Below are positions 7,624 through 15,627 of a stretch of 64,000 bases of DNA, piece by piece; position 1 is the first letter of the stretch, and each line of letters begins with the position of its first letter. The translations under genes were made by a program, and so were the position numbers. The stretch comes from Georgenia subflava (GTDB taxonomy: Bacteria; Actinomycetota; Actinomycetes; Actinomycetales; Actinomycetaceae). Location of the stretch: assembly GCF_009193155.1 (NCBI RefSeq), contig NZ_VUKD01000005.1, forward strand, positions 124,001 to 188,000, given 5' to 3'. Below the pieces are notes generated by a model, which worked only from the letters and a program-made list of their open reading frames with translations, did no database searches and was not told where the DNA came from.

Positions 7624-8121
7624 GTCAGCCCGGTGGAGGAGTTCCCGCCGGACCGCTTCGCACGGATCCTGCGCCTGATGCTCGAGTCCCCGTTCCTCCT
7701 CACCCGGGCGGCGCTCCCGCACATGTACGAGCGCGGGTGGGGCCGCCTCGTGCACATCTCGAGCGCGCACGGGCTGCGGGCGAGCGCCTTCAAGTCCGCG
7801 TACGTCGCGGCCAAGCACGGGCTGGAGGGGCTCTCCAAGGTCATCGCGCTGGAGGGCGCGGAGCGCGGCGTCACGAGCAACTGCGTCAACCCCGGCTACG
7901 TGCGCACGCCCCTGGTGGAGAGGCAGGTGCGTGACCAGGCCCGGGTGCACGGCCTCTCCGAGGAGGACGTCCTCGCCCAGGTCATGCTCAAGAGCTCGGC
8001 GATCAAGCGCCTGCTGGACCCGACGGAGGTGGCCCGGGCCGTCACCTACCTCTGCTCCCCCGCCGCCTCGTTCGTGACCGGGAGCAACATCGTCCTCGAC
8101 GGCGGCTGGTCGGCCAGCTGA
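7624..8121 (+). pseudogene. 3' part of the SDR gene (3-hydroxybutyrate dehydrogenase-like)
   Basis: This is the catalytic half of the interrupted dehydrogenase, 165 codons to the stop at 8119-8121. It contains the Ser-Tyr-Lys active site (ISSAHG, then SAYVAAKHGLEG), NCVNPGYVRTPLVE and the C-terminal FVTGSNIVLDGGW, all strong for D-3-hydroxybutyrate dehydrogenase. It has no Rossmann motif and so cannot work alone. A GTG at 7633 could start a fragment. The downstream regulator gene begins within about 70 bp, so the insertion may be polar on it. Confidence 0.88.
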
Positions 8122-8188
8122 CGCCATGGATGCCACCGCCGGGGCTCGCCCTGCCGCTCCTCCCACCGTCGTGCGGACGTCAGTCACA

Positions 8189-10051
8189 ATGACGGGCGTG
8201 AGGGGGACGGAGTACCTGGAGCTGCTGGCGCGCGACGCCTCGCCGGTCGAGTTCGAGGCGCCGCTCCTCGCGGCGCGGAGCGCGGCCGCTGACGCGGAGA
8301 CGATCGAGCGCCTCGAGCGCGCGAAGACCCTGGCGCTGCAGGTGCGTGCGGTGCTGGAGTCGCGCCGGCGCCGGGCGACCGAGCTCACGGCGCTCTTCGA
8401 GACCGCGAGCGACCTGGCGTCGCTGACCGACGTCGACGCCGTCCTGGAGGCCATCGTGCGACGGTCCCGGCAGCTGCTCGGCAGCGACGTCGCCTACCTG
8501 TCGCTCATGGACGAGGACGCCGGCGACACGTACATGCGGGTGACGGTCGGATGCTCCTCGAACCTCTTCCGCGCGGTCCGGCTGCCCATGGGCGCCGGCC
8601 TCGGCGGGCTCGTCGCCCAGACGGCGACGCCGTACGCCGCGGCGACGTACTTCCAGGACGACCGGTTCAACCACACGGAGGGCATCGACTCGGCGGTCCG
8701 GGACGAGGGCATCACCTCGATCGTGGGTGTGCCGCTGCTGCTCGGCCGCCAGGTCATCGGCGTGCTGTACGCGGCCAACCGCACCGTCCGGCCGTTCGGC
8801 CGCTCCGAGATCGCACTGCTGAGCTCGTTCGCCGCGCACGCCGCCATCGCGTTGGACAACGCGCGGCTGCTGAGCGAGACCCAGCTCGCGCTGCACGACC
8901 TGCGGGCGGCCGGCGAGGAGCTCCGGGAGCGCACCACGAGCGTGGAGCGCGCCACCGACGCCCACGACCGCCTGCTGGAGCTGGTGCTCCGGGGCGGCGA
9001 CGTGGAGGACGTCGCCCGGGAGGTCGGCGAGGTCCTCGGGGGCACCGTCGTGATGACCGAGAAGGACGGGTCGCTGCCGGCCGAGGACCGCACGCACGCT
9101 CCGGCCGCGGAGGCCGAGACGGTCGAGCGGGCGGTGCGGACCCACCGCACCCGCACGGGCGACGGCGTCGTCGCGGCGCCGGTCCTGGCCGGCGGCGAGA
9201 CGCTGGGTGCCCTGGTGCTGCGCCGGGCCGAGCCGCTGGACGAGGCCGACCGGCGCATCCTCGAGCGCGCGGCACTCGTCACCGCGCTGCTGCTGCTGTT
9301 CCGTCGCTCGGTTGCGAGCGCCGAGGAGCGGATGCGCGGGGAGCTCCTCGACGACGTCCTGCTCGGGCGCGACCCGCACGGCCTGCGTGAGCGGATCAGG
9401 CTGGCCGGGGCCGATCTGGACGCCCCGCACGCCGTCGTCGTCGCCGACATCGTGGGTGACCGGGCCCGGACGACCCAGGCGGCCGCCTTCCTGGCCGGCA
9501 GCCACCACGGCCTCTCCACCGTCCACGACGGGCGGATCGTCCTCGTCCTGCCGGCCGTCGAGCCGCGCGAGGCCGCCCGCACGGTGATCTCGGAGCTCCG
9601 CCGCGTGGCGGGCCGACCGGTGACCGCCGGCGTCGCGGGTCCGACGTGCGGCGCGGCGGAGATCACGGTGGCCCACGCCGAGGCGGCGCGCTGCCTGCAC
9701 ACCCTCCTCGTGCTCGGCCGCACCGGTGAGGTGGCCGGCGCGGCGGACCTCGGGTTCGTCGGGCTCCTCCTCGGTGAGGACCGCGACGTGCCGGCCTACG
9801 TGGGGTCGGTGCTCGGGCCGGTCCTCGAGTACGACTCCGCGCGCGGCACGGCGCTGGCCGACACGCTCCGCACCTACTTCGCCCAGGGCGCGAATCTCGG
9901 GCGCACGGGAACGGCGCTCCACGTGCACACGAACACGGTCACCCAGCGCCTCGAGCGGATCACGAGCCTGCTGGGCGAGGGGTGGAACGCACCGGAGCGC
10001 CTCCTCGAGGTCCAGCTCGCGCTCCGGCTGCACGCGCTGCTCCCCCGCTGA
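8189..10051 (+). CDS. GAF-domain PucR/CdaR-type transcriptional regulator
   Basis: The protein has an N-terminal helical region, then a GAF sensor domain (about residues 75-225; LSLMDEDAGDTYMRVTVG, GVPLLLGRQVIGVLYAANR). A coiled linker follows, then a GGDEF-like CdaR region, and at the C-terminus the PucR helix-turn-helix (TGTALHVHTNTVTQRLERI). Such proteins sense small metabolites and control catabolic genes. Its place between a hydroxybutyrate-dehydrogenase-like gene and a Liv-type transporter suggests it controls their use of an organic acid or amino acid; this is inference. The start is uncertain: ATG 8189 is chosen because the conserved part begins just after it, but ATG 8126 would give 641 residues. 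Confidence 0.85.
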   Translation: MTGVRGTEYLELLARDASPVEFEAPLLAARSAAADAETIERLERAKTLALQVRAVLESRRRRATELTALFETASDLASLTDVDAVLEAIVRRSRQLLGSDVAYLSLMDEDAGDTYMRVTVGCSSNLFRAVRLPMGAGLGGLVAQTATPYAAATYFQDDRFNHTEGIDSAVRDEGITSIVGVPLLLGRQVIGVLYAANRTVRPFGRSEIALLSSFAAHAAIALDNARLLSETQLALHDLRAAGEELRERTTSVERATDAHDRLLELVLRGGDVEDVAREVGEVLGGTVVMTEKDGSLPAEDRTHAPAAEAETVERAVRTHRTRTGDGVVAAPVLAGGETLGALVLRRAEPLDEADRRILERAALVTALLLLFRRSVASAEERMRGELLDDVLLGRDPHGLRERIRLAGADLDAPHAVVVADIVGDRARTTQAAAFLAGSHHGLSTVHDGRIVLVLPAVEPREAARTVISELRRVAGRPVTAGVAGPTCGAAEITVAHAEAARCLHTLLVLGRTGEVAGAADLGFVGLLLGEDRDVPAYVGSVLGPVLEYDSARGTALADTLRTYFAQGANLGRTGTALHVHTNTVTQRLERITSLLGEGWNAPERLLEVQLALRLHALLPR

Positions 10052-10063
10052 GCCGCCACACCG

Positions 10064-10190
10064 CCCACTCCACGCGATCGGTGAGGACCGCTCACTCCAG
10101 GCGGTCGCAGGGCCGCCCACTCCACGCGATCGGTGAGGACCGCCCACTCCAGGCGGTCGCAGGGCCGCCCACTCCACGCGATCGCAGGGC
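10064..10190. repeat. Alternating 25-27-bp tandem repeats
   Basis: Two related units alternate: CGCCCACTCCACGCGATCGG followed by TGAGGAC, and CGCCCACTCCAGGCGGTCGC followed by AGGGC. About five copies lead into the larger 116-bp duplication. The stretch lies between the 3' ends of the convergent PucR-type gene and livM. Confidence 0.85.
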
Positions 10191-10419
10191 CGCCCACTCC
10201 ACGCGATCGGTGAGGATTCGATGCAGTTATCGCACCGTTTCCTCACCGATCTTTGGCGGCGCCGGCCACGCGGGCGTCTGCGCGTCGCGACGGCGGGCGC
10301 CGGGGCCGCCCACTCCACGCGATCGGTGAGGATTCGATGCAGTTAACGCACCGTTTCCTCACCGATCATTGGCGGCGCCCGCCACGCAGGCGTGTGCGCG
10401 TCGCGACGGCGGGCGCCGG
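10188..10419. repeat. 116-bp tandem duplication, each copy with a 12-bp inverted repeat
   Basis: Copies at 10188-10303 and 10304-10419 differ at only a few bases. Each starts with the 27-bp unit of the neighbouring array and contains GATCGGTGAGGA and its perfect complement TCCTCACCGATC (10205-10216/10240-10251 and 10321-10332/10356-10367), spaced by 23 nt. The conserved dyads could serve as transcription stops for both convergent genes or as protein-binding sites. Confidence 0.85.
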
Positions 10420-10459
10420 GGCGAGACCGGCACGCGGGGCGGGACCGGCGTGCGGGGCG

Positions 10460-11707
10460 CTACTCCGCGCGCAGCGGCTGCGACCGGTGCGCCGGGTCGA
10501 CGACACGGGGGTCCGCGGCCGTCGCGGGGTGCTCGCTCGGACCGTCGCCGGCGGGCCTGTCCGGTCCGTCGTCGCCGGGACCGTCGTCGTCGGGCCCGCG
10601 GTCGCCGGGCCCGCCGCCGTCGCCAAAACTCCCGTCGCCGGGACCGTGGTCACCGTGTCCGCCGTCGCCCGGTCCGTCCCGGCCCTCGGCCGCGGCGTCT
10701 CTCTTCTCGCGCCGCAGCCGGAGCGCGTGGAGCGCCGTCCCCCAGACGCCCCGGCGGAAGAGCAGGACCACGACGACGAAGACGGACCCGGTGATGATGC
10801 CGATGCCGTCGAACCCGGCCGAGGCGAGCTGGTCCTCGAGGATGATGATGATGGCCGCGCCGACGATCCCGCCCCACAGGGTGCCGATGCCGCCGAGGAC
10901 GGTGATGAGCACGACCTTGCCGGAGGTGGTCCAGTTGACCTCCTGCAGGGAGACGAAGCCGTGGCTGATCGCGAACAGGCCGCCGGCCAGACCGGCCAGG
11001 CCGGCGGAGAGCACGAACGCTGCGACCTTGTACTTCTCGACGTCGTAGCCGAGCGCCCGCGCACGCGGGACGTTGTCGCGGATGGAGACCAGCACCCGCC
11101 CGAACGGCGAGTGCACGATCCGCCACGCCATCCACATCCCGAGCAGGATCATCGGCAGTGCCGCGTAGTAGAAGTAGAACGCGTCGGTCTCGACGGCCGC
11201 GATCCCGAAGAACGACTTCGGCACGGACTGCAGGCCGTTCTCGCCGCCCGTGACGTCGCTCCACTGGTTGGCGAGGAAGAAGATCATCTGGGCGAAGGCC
11301 AGCGTCACCATGGCGAAGTAGATGCCGGCGCGCCGGACCGAAAGGTATCCCACCGGCAGCGCGATGAGCATGGCCGCCAACATGCCGGCGAGGACGGCGA
11401 GCGGGAAGGGCACCCCGAGGTGCACCGCCACGAGTCCCGTCACGTACGCCGAGCCGCCCCAGTAGGCCGCGTGCCCGAAGGAGAGCAGACCGGTGTAGCC
11501 GAGCAGGATGTCCAGGGCGATGGCGAACAGCGCCCAGCAGACGATGTCCATCGCGACGGGCGGGTAGATGATCCACGGCAGCGCCACCGCGACGAGCAGG
11601 CCGACGGCGAGCAGGGCCCACGTCTTCAGCGACCGGCGGGCGATGCGGTGGGGAACGATCCCGCTGGATGCCCGCTCCTCCAGCAGGGTGCGTGGGGTCG
11701 AGCTCAT
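10460..11707 (-). CDS. livM: Branched-chain amino acid ABC transporter permease LivM
   Basis: Inner-membrane permease of a HAAT-type importer, 415 residues with about nine hydrophobic segments. Family features include DILLGYTGLLSFGHAAYWGG near the N-terminus and the EAA-like loop with FGRVLVSIRDNVPRARALG. It ends in an unusual 80-residue Gly/Asp-rich tail (GDGGHGDHGPGDGSFGDGGG) that looks disordered and is not part of the family. The start ATG 11707 overlaps the livH stop as ATGA. It is the last gene of the livG-livF-livK-livH-livM set, and a repeat array lies beyond its stop. Confidence 0.93.
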   Translation of the reverse strand: MSSTPRTLLEERASSGIVPHRIARRSLKTWALLAVGLLVAVALPWIIYPPVAMDIVCWALFAIALDILLGYTGLLSFGHAAYWGGSAYVTGLVAVHLGVPFPLAVLAGMLAAMLIALPVGYLSVRRAGIYFAMVTLAFAQMIFFLANQWSDVTGGENGLQSVPKSFFGIAAVETDAFYFYYAALPMILLGMWMAWRIVHSPFGRVLVSIRDNVPRARALGYDVEKYKVAAFVLSAGLAGLAGGLFAISHGFVSLQEVNWTTSGKVVLITVLGGIGTLWGGIVGAAIIIILEDQLASAGFDGIGIITGSVFVVVVLLFRRGVWGTALHALRLRREKRDAAAEGRDGPGDGGHGDHGPGDGSFGDGGGPGDRGPDDDGPGDDGPDRPAGDGPSEHPATAADPRVVDPAHRSQPLRAE

Positions 11708-12573
11708 GCCCGCTCCTCCCGTCCGAACAGGCCGGCCGGGCGCAGCAGCACCACGACGGCCATGAGCACGAAGACCACGATCTGGGAGAACGCGCTGGCG
11801 TAGGCCTGACCGAACGCCTCGACGAGGCCGACGAGGAAGCCGGCCACGACCGCCCCCACGATGGACCCGAGCCCGCCGATGACCACCACGGCGAACAGGA
11901 TGATGATGAAGCTCGAGCCCATGTCGGCCGTGATGGCTCGGAACGGCGCCGCGAGCACCCCGGCCAGACCGGCGAGTGCGATGCCGAAGCCGAAGACCGG
12001 GGTGATCCACCGGCCGACGTTCACGCCTAGCGCCCGGGCGACGTCGGGGCGCTCGGTCGCGGCCCGCACGATCATGCCGACGCGCGTGCGGGTCATGACC
12101 AGCCAGACGGCCGCGCACACCAGCAGCGAGGCCACGAACACGAACACCTGGTAGGTCGGCAGGCGCACGCCCCCGAGCGCGAGCTGGCCGGCGAGCACGT
12201 CGGGGAGCTCGTAGGGCAGGCCCGAGACGCCGTACTGCCGCTTGACGAGGTCGACGAGGAACAGCGACAGGCCGAAGGTGAGCAGGAAGTTGTACAGCGG
12301 CTCCAGCCGGAGCAGCCACTGCACGAACAGCCGCTCGATGACCACCCCGAAGACGAAGAGCAGGACCGGGACGACGAGCAACGCCCACCACAGGCTGAGG
12401 CCCAGCAGGTCCTGCAGGACCGCCGCGACCACCGCGCCGAGCATGTAGCAGGCGCCGTGGGCGAAGTTGACGACGCCGAGCACGCCGAAGATCACCGCCA
12501 GCCCGAGCGCGGCGACCGCGTAGAAGCTGCCGGCCGCCAGGCCCTGGATCGTGTACTGCAGGATCTCGTTCAT
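11704..12573 (-). CDS. livH: Branched-chain amino acid ABC transporter permease LivH
   Basis: The second permease of the importer, 289 residues, about eight membrane spans. It has the LivH-type start (ILQYTIQGLAAGSFYAVAALG), GVVNFAHGACYMLGA, and the cytoplasmic loop TRVGMIVRAATERPDVARALG. The start ATG 12573 is supported by GGAGGAAC at the right distance; an upstream GTG would add 19 residues of non-family sequence. It forms a heterodimer with LivM. Confidence 0.95.
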   Translation of the reverse strand: MNEILQYTIQGLAAGSFYAVAALGLAVIFGVLGVVNFAHGACYMLGAVVAAVLQDLLGLSLWWALLVVPVLLFVFGVVIERLFVQWLLRLEPLYNFLLTFGLSLFLVDLVKRQYGVSGLPYELPDVLAGQLALGGVRLPTYQVFVFVASLLVCAAVWLVMTRTRVGMIVRAATERPDVARALGVNVGRWITPVFGFGIALAGLAGVLAAPFRAITADMGSSFIIILFAVVVIGGLGSIVGAVVAGFLVGLVEAFGQAYASAFSQIVVFVLMAVVVLLRPAGLFGREERA

Positions 12574-12595
12574 CACCCGTTCCTCCCTCCTCGTG

Positions 12596-12632
12596 CGGTG
12601 CGCCGGGTGCCACGCGGGCACCCGGCGCACCG
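12596..12632 (-). terminator. Strong hairpin between livK and livH
   Basis: CGGTGCGCCGGGTGCC and its perfect complement form a 16-bp stem around a 5-nt loop (ACGCG). It lies between the binding-protein gene and the permease genes. In ABC operons such hairpins often lower permease expression relative to the binding protein by partial termination or by mRNA protection; that role is inferred. Confidence 0.7.
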
Positions 12633-12645
12633 TGCGGCCTCTCGG

Positions 12646-13899
12646 TCAGCCCATCTCGCAGCCGGACTCGGCGACCGGGCGGAAGGCGTCCTCCGCGGGG
12701 ATCGTGTTGAGGATGTTCTGGTAGTCCCAGTCCTCGGTGACGTCGCCCGGTGCCTTGACCTCGGCGAGGTAGACGTCGTGGATGACCCGGTGGTCCTCGG
12801 CGCGGATCTTCCCGTTGCGCAGGAAGACGTCCTCGATCTCCTTGCCCTCGAGATCCTCGACGACCGTGTCGGCGTCGTCGGTCTCGGTGGCCTGGACGGC
12901 CTCGAGGTACTGCAGCGCGCCGGAGTAGTTGCCGGCGTGGGCGAACGACGGCCGGGTGCCGGTCTCCTCGAGGAACCGGTCCGCCCAGGCACAGGACTCC
13001 TCGTCCATGTTCCAGTACCAGGCGTCGGTGAAGGTGGTGCCCTCGAACTGGTCGACGCCCAGGGAGTGGATGTCGGTGATGAACATCAGGCCGACGGCGA
13101 GGCCGATGCCCTGATCACGCAACCCCGCCGCGTTGTACTGCTTGACGAGGTTGATGAGGTCGCCGCCCGCCTGCATCGTCCCGATGACGTCCGGCGAACC
13201 GGAGGCCGCACGGGTGAGGAAGGTCGAGAAGTTGTCGTTGGGGAACGGCGTGGCGATCGAGCCGCTCACCGTGCCGCCGGCCTCCTCGACCGCCTCGGTG
13301 AAGGACTTCTCCATGTCCTGGCCGAAGGCGTAGTCCGGGTAGATGATCTGCCAGTCCGTGCCGCCGTTCTCGGTGACGGTCGTGCCGGTGCCGTTCGCGA
13401 GCATGTACGTGTCGTACGCCCAGTGGAAGACGTACGGGCTGCACTGCGCGCCGGTCAGCTCCGTGGTGGCGGCCCCGATGTTGAAGTGCAGCCTCTTCTT
13501 CTGGTCGGCCTGGCTGGCGACGGCGAGCGCCGCGGAGAAGGCGGGGACGTCGAGGATGATGTCGGCGCCCTGCCGGTCGTACATCTCCTGCGCCTTGGTG
13601 TTGGCGACGTCGGGCTCGTTCTGGTGGTCCGCGGTGATGACCTCGATCTGCTCCTCGGTGAGGACGGCGTCGTCGCCGTACTTCTCGAGGTAGTCCTGCA
13701 CCGCCATCTCCACGGCGATCACGCTGTTCGGGCCGGAGAGGTCCTTGTAGACGCCGGACTGGTCGTTGAGGACGCCGATGACGACCTTGTCGTCGGTGAA
13801 GGGGCCGTCCGCGGCGGAAGGGCCACCTCCGCCGCACGCGCTCAGCAGGAGCGCCCCGGACATCAGTGCGGCCGCGCCGCCCGCAAGCTTCTTGGTCAT
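12646..13899 (-). CDS. livK: ABC transporter substrate-binding lipoprotein (LivK-type)
   Basis: A 417-residue periplasmic-binding-protein-like lipoprotein. The signal peptide ends in the lipobox LLLSAC (Cys about 22), followed by a short Gly/Ser linker. The mature part begins with VVIGVLNDQSGVYKDLSGPN, typical of family-4 (amino acid/amide) binding proteins, and continues with HQNEPDVANTKAQEM and WQIIYPDYAFGQDMEKSF. Homologues may bind branched-chain amino acids, amides or other small organic acids, and the ligand cannot be told from the sequence. The start ATG 13899 has an AGGAAC ribosome-binding site. Confidence 0.93.
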   Translation of the reverse strand: MTKKLAGGAAALMSGALLLSACGGGGPSAADGPFTDDKVVIGVLNDQSGVYKDLSGPNSVIAVEMAVQDYLEKYGDDAVLTEEQIEVITADHQNEPDVANTKAQEMYDRQGADIILDVPAFSAALAVASQADQKKRLHFNIGAATTELTGAQCSPYVFHWAYDTYMLANGTGTTVTENGGTDWQIIYPDYAFGQDMEKSFTEAVEEAGGTVSGSIATPFPNDNFSTFLTRAASGSPDVIGTMQAGGDLINLVKQYNAAGLRDQGIGLAVGLMFITDIHSLGVDQFEGTTFTDAWYWNMDEESCAWADRFLEETGTRPSFAHAGNYSGALQYLEAVQATETDDADTVVEDLEGKEIEDVFLRNGKIRAEDHRVIHDVYLAEVKAPGDVTEDWDYQNILNTIPAEDAFRPVAESGCEMG

Positions 13900-13958
13900 C
13901 CGAGTTCCTGTTCTCTCGTTCCGGGTGGTGCGTGGTTATGTGGGCGGCACACAGGCCG

Positions 13959-14651
13959 TCAGACGCCGAGGTGCTCGAGGAGCTCGTGCTCCCGGGCGGT
14001 GAACTGGGCGTTGTCGAGGTGCTCGACGACGCGTCCCTGGGACAGCAGGTAGTGGCGGTCGGCGACCGTGGCCGCGAACTTCACGTTCTGCTCGATCAGC
14101 AGCACCGTGACGCCGATCGCCTTGACCTCCCGGACGATGTCGCCGATGGCGGCCACGATCACCGGGGCGAGGCCCTCCGTGGGCTCGTCCAGGAGCAGCA
14201 GCCGCGAGCCGGTCCGCAGCACGCGGGCGATGGCCAGCATCTGCTGCTCACCGCCCGAGAGGGTGGTGCCGGCCGCCCGGCGGCGGTCCGCGAGCACGGG
14301 GAAGGTCTCGTAGACCCGGGCGAGCGGCCACGCCCTGTCCGAGACGACCGGCGGGAGCAGCAGGTTCTCCTCGACGGAGAGCGAGGCATAGATGCCGCGG
14401 TCGTCCTGGACCCAGCCCATCCCGAGCCGGGCCCGCCGGTGGGTGGGCAGGCGGGTGATGTCGGCACCGTCGAGGCTGACGGTGCCGCTGACGTGGCGGT
14501 GCAGGCCGATGAGGGTGCGCAGCAGCGTCGTCTTGCCCGCGCCGTTGCGGCCGACGAGCGTGACGACCTCGCCCTCGGCGACGTCGATGCTGACGTCGAC
14601 CACGGCCTGGGCCTCGCCGTACCAGGCGCTCAGGTTGCGCACCTCAAGCAT
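13959..14651 (-). CDS. livF: Branched-chain amino acid ABC transporter ATPase LivF
   Basis: A 230-residue ATPase with Walker A GRNGAGKTT, the LivF-type sequence GMGWVQDDRGIYASLSVEENL, signature LSGGEQQ, Walker B LLLLDEPTEG, and switch His in the H-loop region. It pairs with LivG to drive the LivHM channel. The start ATG 14651 lies inside the 3' end of livG (8-bp overlap) with GGGGAGG before it, so translation is coupled. Confidence 0.96.
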   Translation of the reverse strand: MLEVRNLSAWYGEAQAVVDVSIDVAEGEVVTLVGRNGAGKTTLLRTLIGLHRHVSGTVSLDGADITRLPTHRRARLGMGWVQDDRGIYASLSVEENLLLPPVVSDRAWPLARVYETFPVLADRRRAAGTTLSGGEQQMLAIARVLRTGSRLLLLDEPTEGLAPVIVAAIGDIVREVKAIGVTVLLIEQNVKFAATVADRHYLLSQGRVVEHLDNAQFTAREHELLEHLGV

Positions 14652-15411
14652 GGCTTGCCTCCCCGAGGTAGGCGGTGATCACGCGGGGGTCCCGGCGGAC
14701 CTCTTCGTAGGACCCCTCGGCCAGGACCTTGCCCTGCTGGAGCACGGTGACGCGGTCCGCGAGGCTGCCGACGACGTGCATGTTGTGGTCCACGAACACG
14801 ACCGTGCGGCCGACTGCGATCCTCTTGACGAGCTCGATGGTCCGGGTGACGTCCTCGATGCCCATGCCGGCGGTCGGCTCGTCGAGCAGCATGATCGCGG
14901 GGTCCAGGGCGAGGACGAGCGCCATCTCCAGCGCACGTTTCTGGCCGTAGGCGAGCTCGCCGGCCGGCTTCTCGGCCAGATGGCTGAGACCGACCTCCGC
15001 GAGCAGCTCGTCCGCACGGGGGCGGAACTGGCGCATGATCTTCTCGGAGCGCCAGAACCTCCGCCCCAGGCTCGTGCGGCTCTGCAGCGCCAGCTCGACG
15101 TGCTCCCGCGGCTTGAGGTTCTCGAAGAGGCTGGTGATCTGGAACGACCGGGCGACGCCCTTGTGGGCGATCTGCTCGGGCTGCAGCCCGGTCACGTCCT
15201 CACCGCGCACGGTGATGGTGCCGGCCGTGGGTGTGAGGAAGCCGCTGAGCAGGTTGAAGAGCGTCGTCTTGCCGGCACCGTTGGGGCCGACCAGGGCGTG
15301 CACTCCCCCCGCGACGACCGTGAGGTCGACGTTGTCGACGGCACGGAAGCCGCGGAAGTCCTTGGTCAGACCGGTGGCCTGCAGAGCGATCTGCTGTGAC
15401 GACGGCGTCAC
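14644..15411 (-). CDS. livG: Branched-chain amino acid ABC transporter ATPase LivG
   Basis: A 255-residue ATPase and the first gene of the transporter operon. It has Walker A GPNGAGKTT, the LivG-type GVARSFQITSLFENLKPREH, the signature variant LAYGQKRALEMA, Walker B IMLLDEPTAGM, and VVFVDHNMHVV. The start GTG 15411 follows AGGAG. The order livG-livF-livK-livH-livM on one strand is a complete importer. The operon promoter should lie in 15412-15627, but no convincing -35/-10 pair was found there. Confidence 0.96.
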   Translation of the reverse strand: MTPSSQQIALQATGLTKDFRGFRAVDNVDLTVVAGGVHALVGPNGAGKTTLFNLLSGFLTPTAGTITVRGEDVTGLQPEQIAHKGVARSFQITSLFENLKPREHVELALQSRTSLGRRFWRSEKIMRQFRPRADELLAEVGLSHLAEKPAGELAYGQKRALEMALVLALDPAIMLLDEPTAGMGIEDVTRTIELVKRIAVGRTVVFVDHNMHVVGSLADRVTVLQQGKVLAEGSYEEVRRDPRVITAYLGEASHA

Positions 15412-15627
15412 GGCACTCCTTCCCCTGGCTACGTTGCCGCTACGAGTGCGGTGCAGTGAACGCTAGGAAAGGCCTGCCCGGTGCAGCCATGTCGAGGCAC
15501 CCACAAAGGGCACGGAAGGTGTGGTGGACCGGGCTACCCGGGGCGTGCGGGGTGGGCCGGTCACCCGCCCGGACGGGACGGGGCGGTCCCGATCAGGGAC
15601 GGCCGACGCGGTGGCGCGGGGTGCTGC

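Noticed and set aside
6281-7632. Insertion boundaries giving a simple single-base (G) target overlap
   Set aside because: Joining …CAGCAC to GTCAGC also restores frame, but it leaves no 2-bp core. The CT model restores the frame too, and AG/CT appears in the donor guide and before both right-guide boxes.
10064-10419. CRISPR array
   Set aside because: Repeats are directly adjacent or nested with no unique spacers of constant length, and no cas genes are near.
10460-12613. One long frame spanning both livM and livH
   Set aside because: Only the part from ATG 11707 encodes LivM. The earlier part is the wrong frame of livH, whose own frame is intact and overlaps by ATGA.
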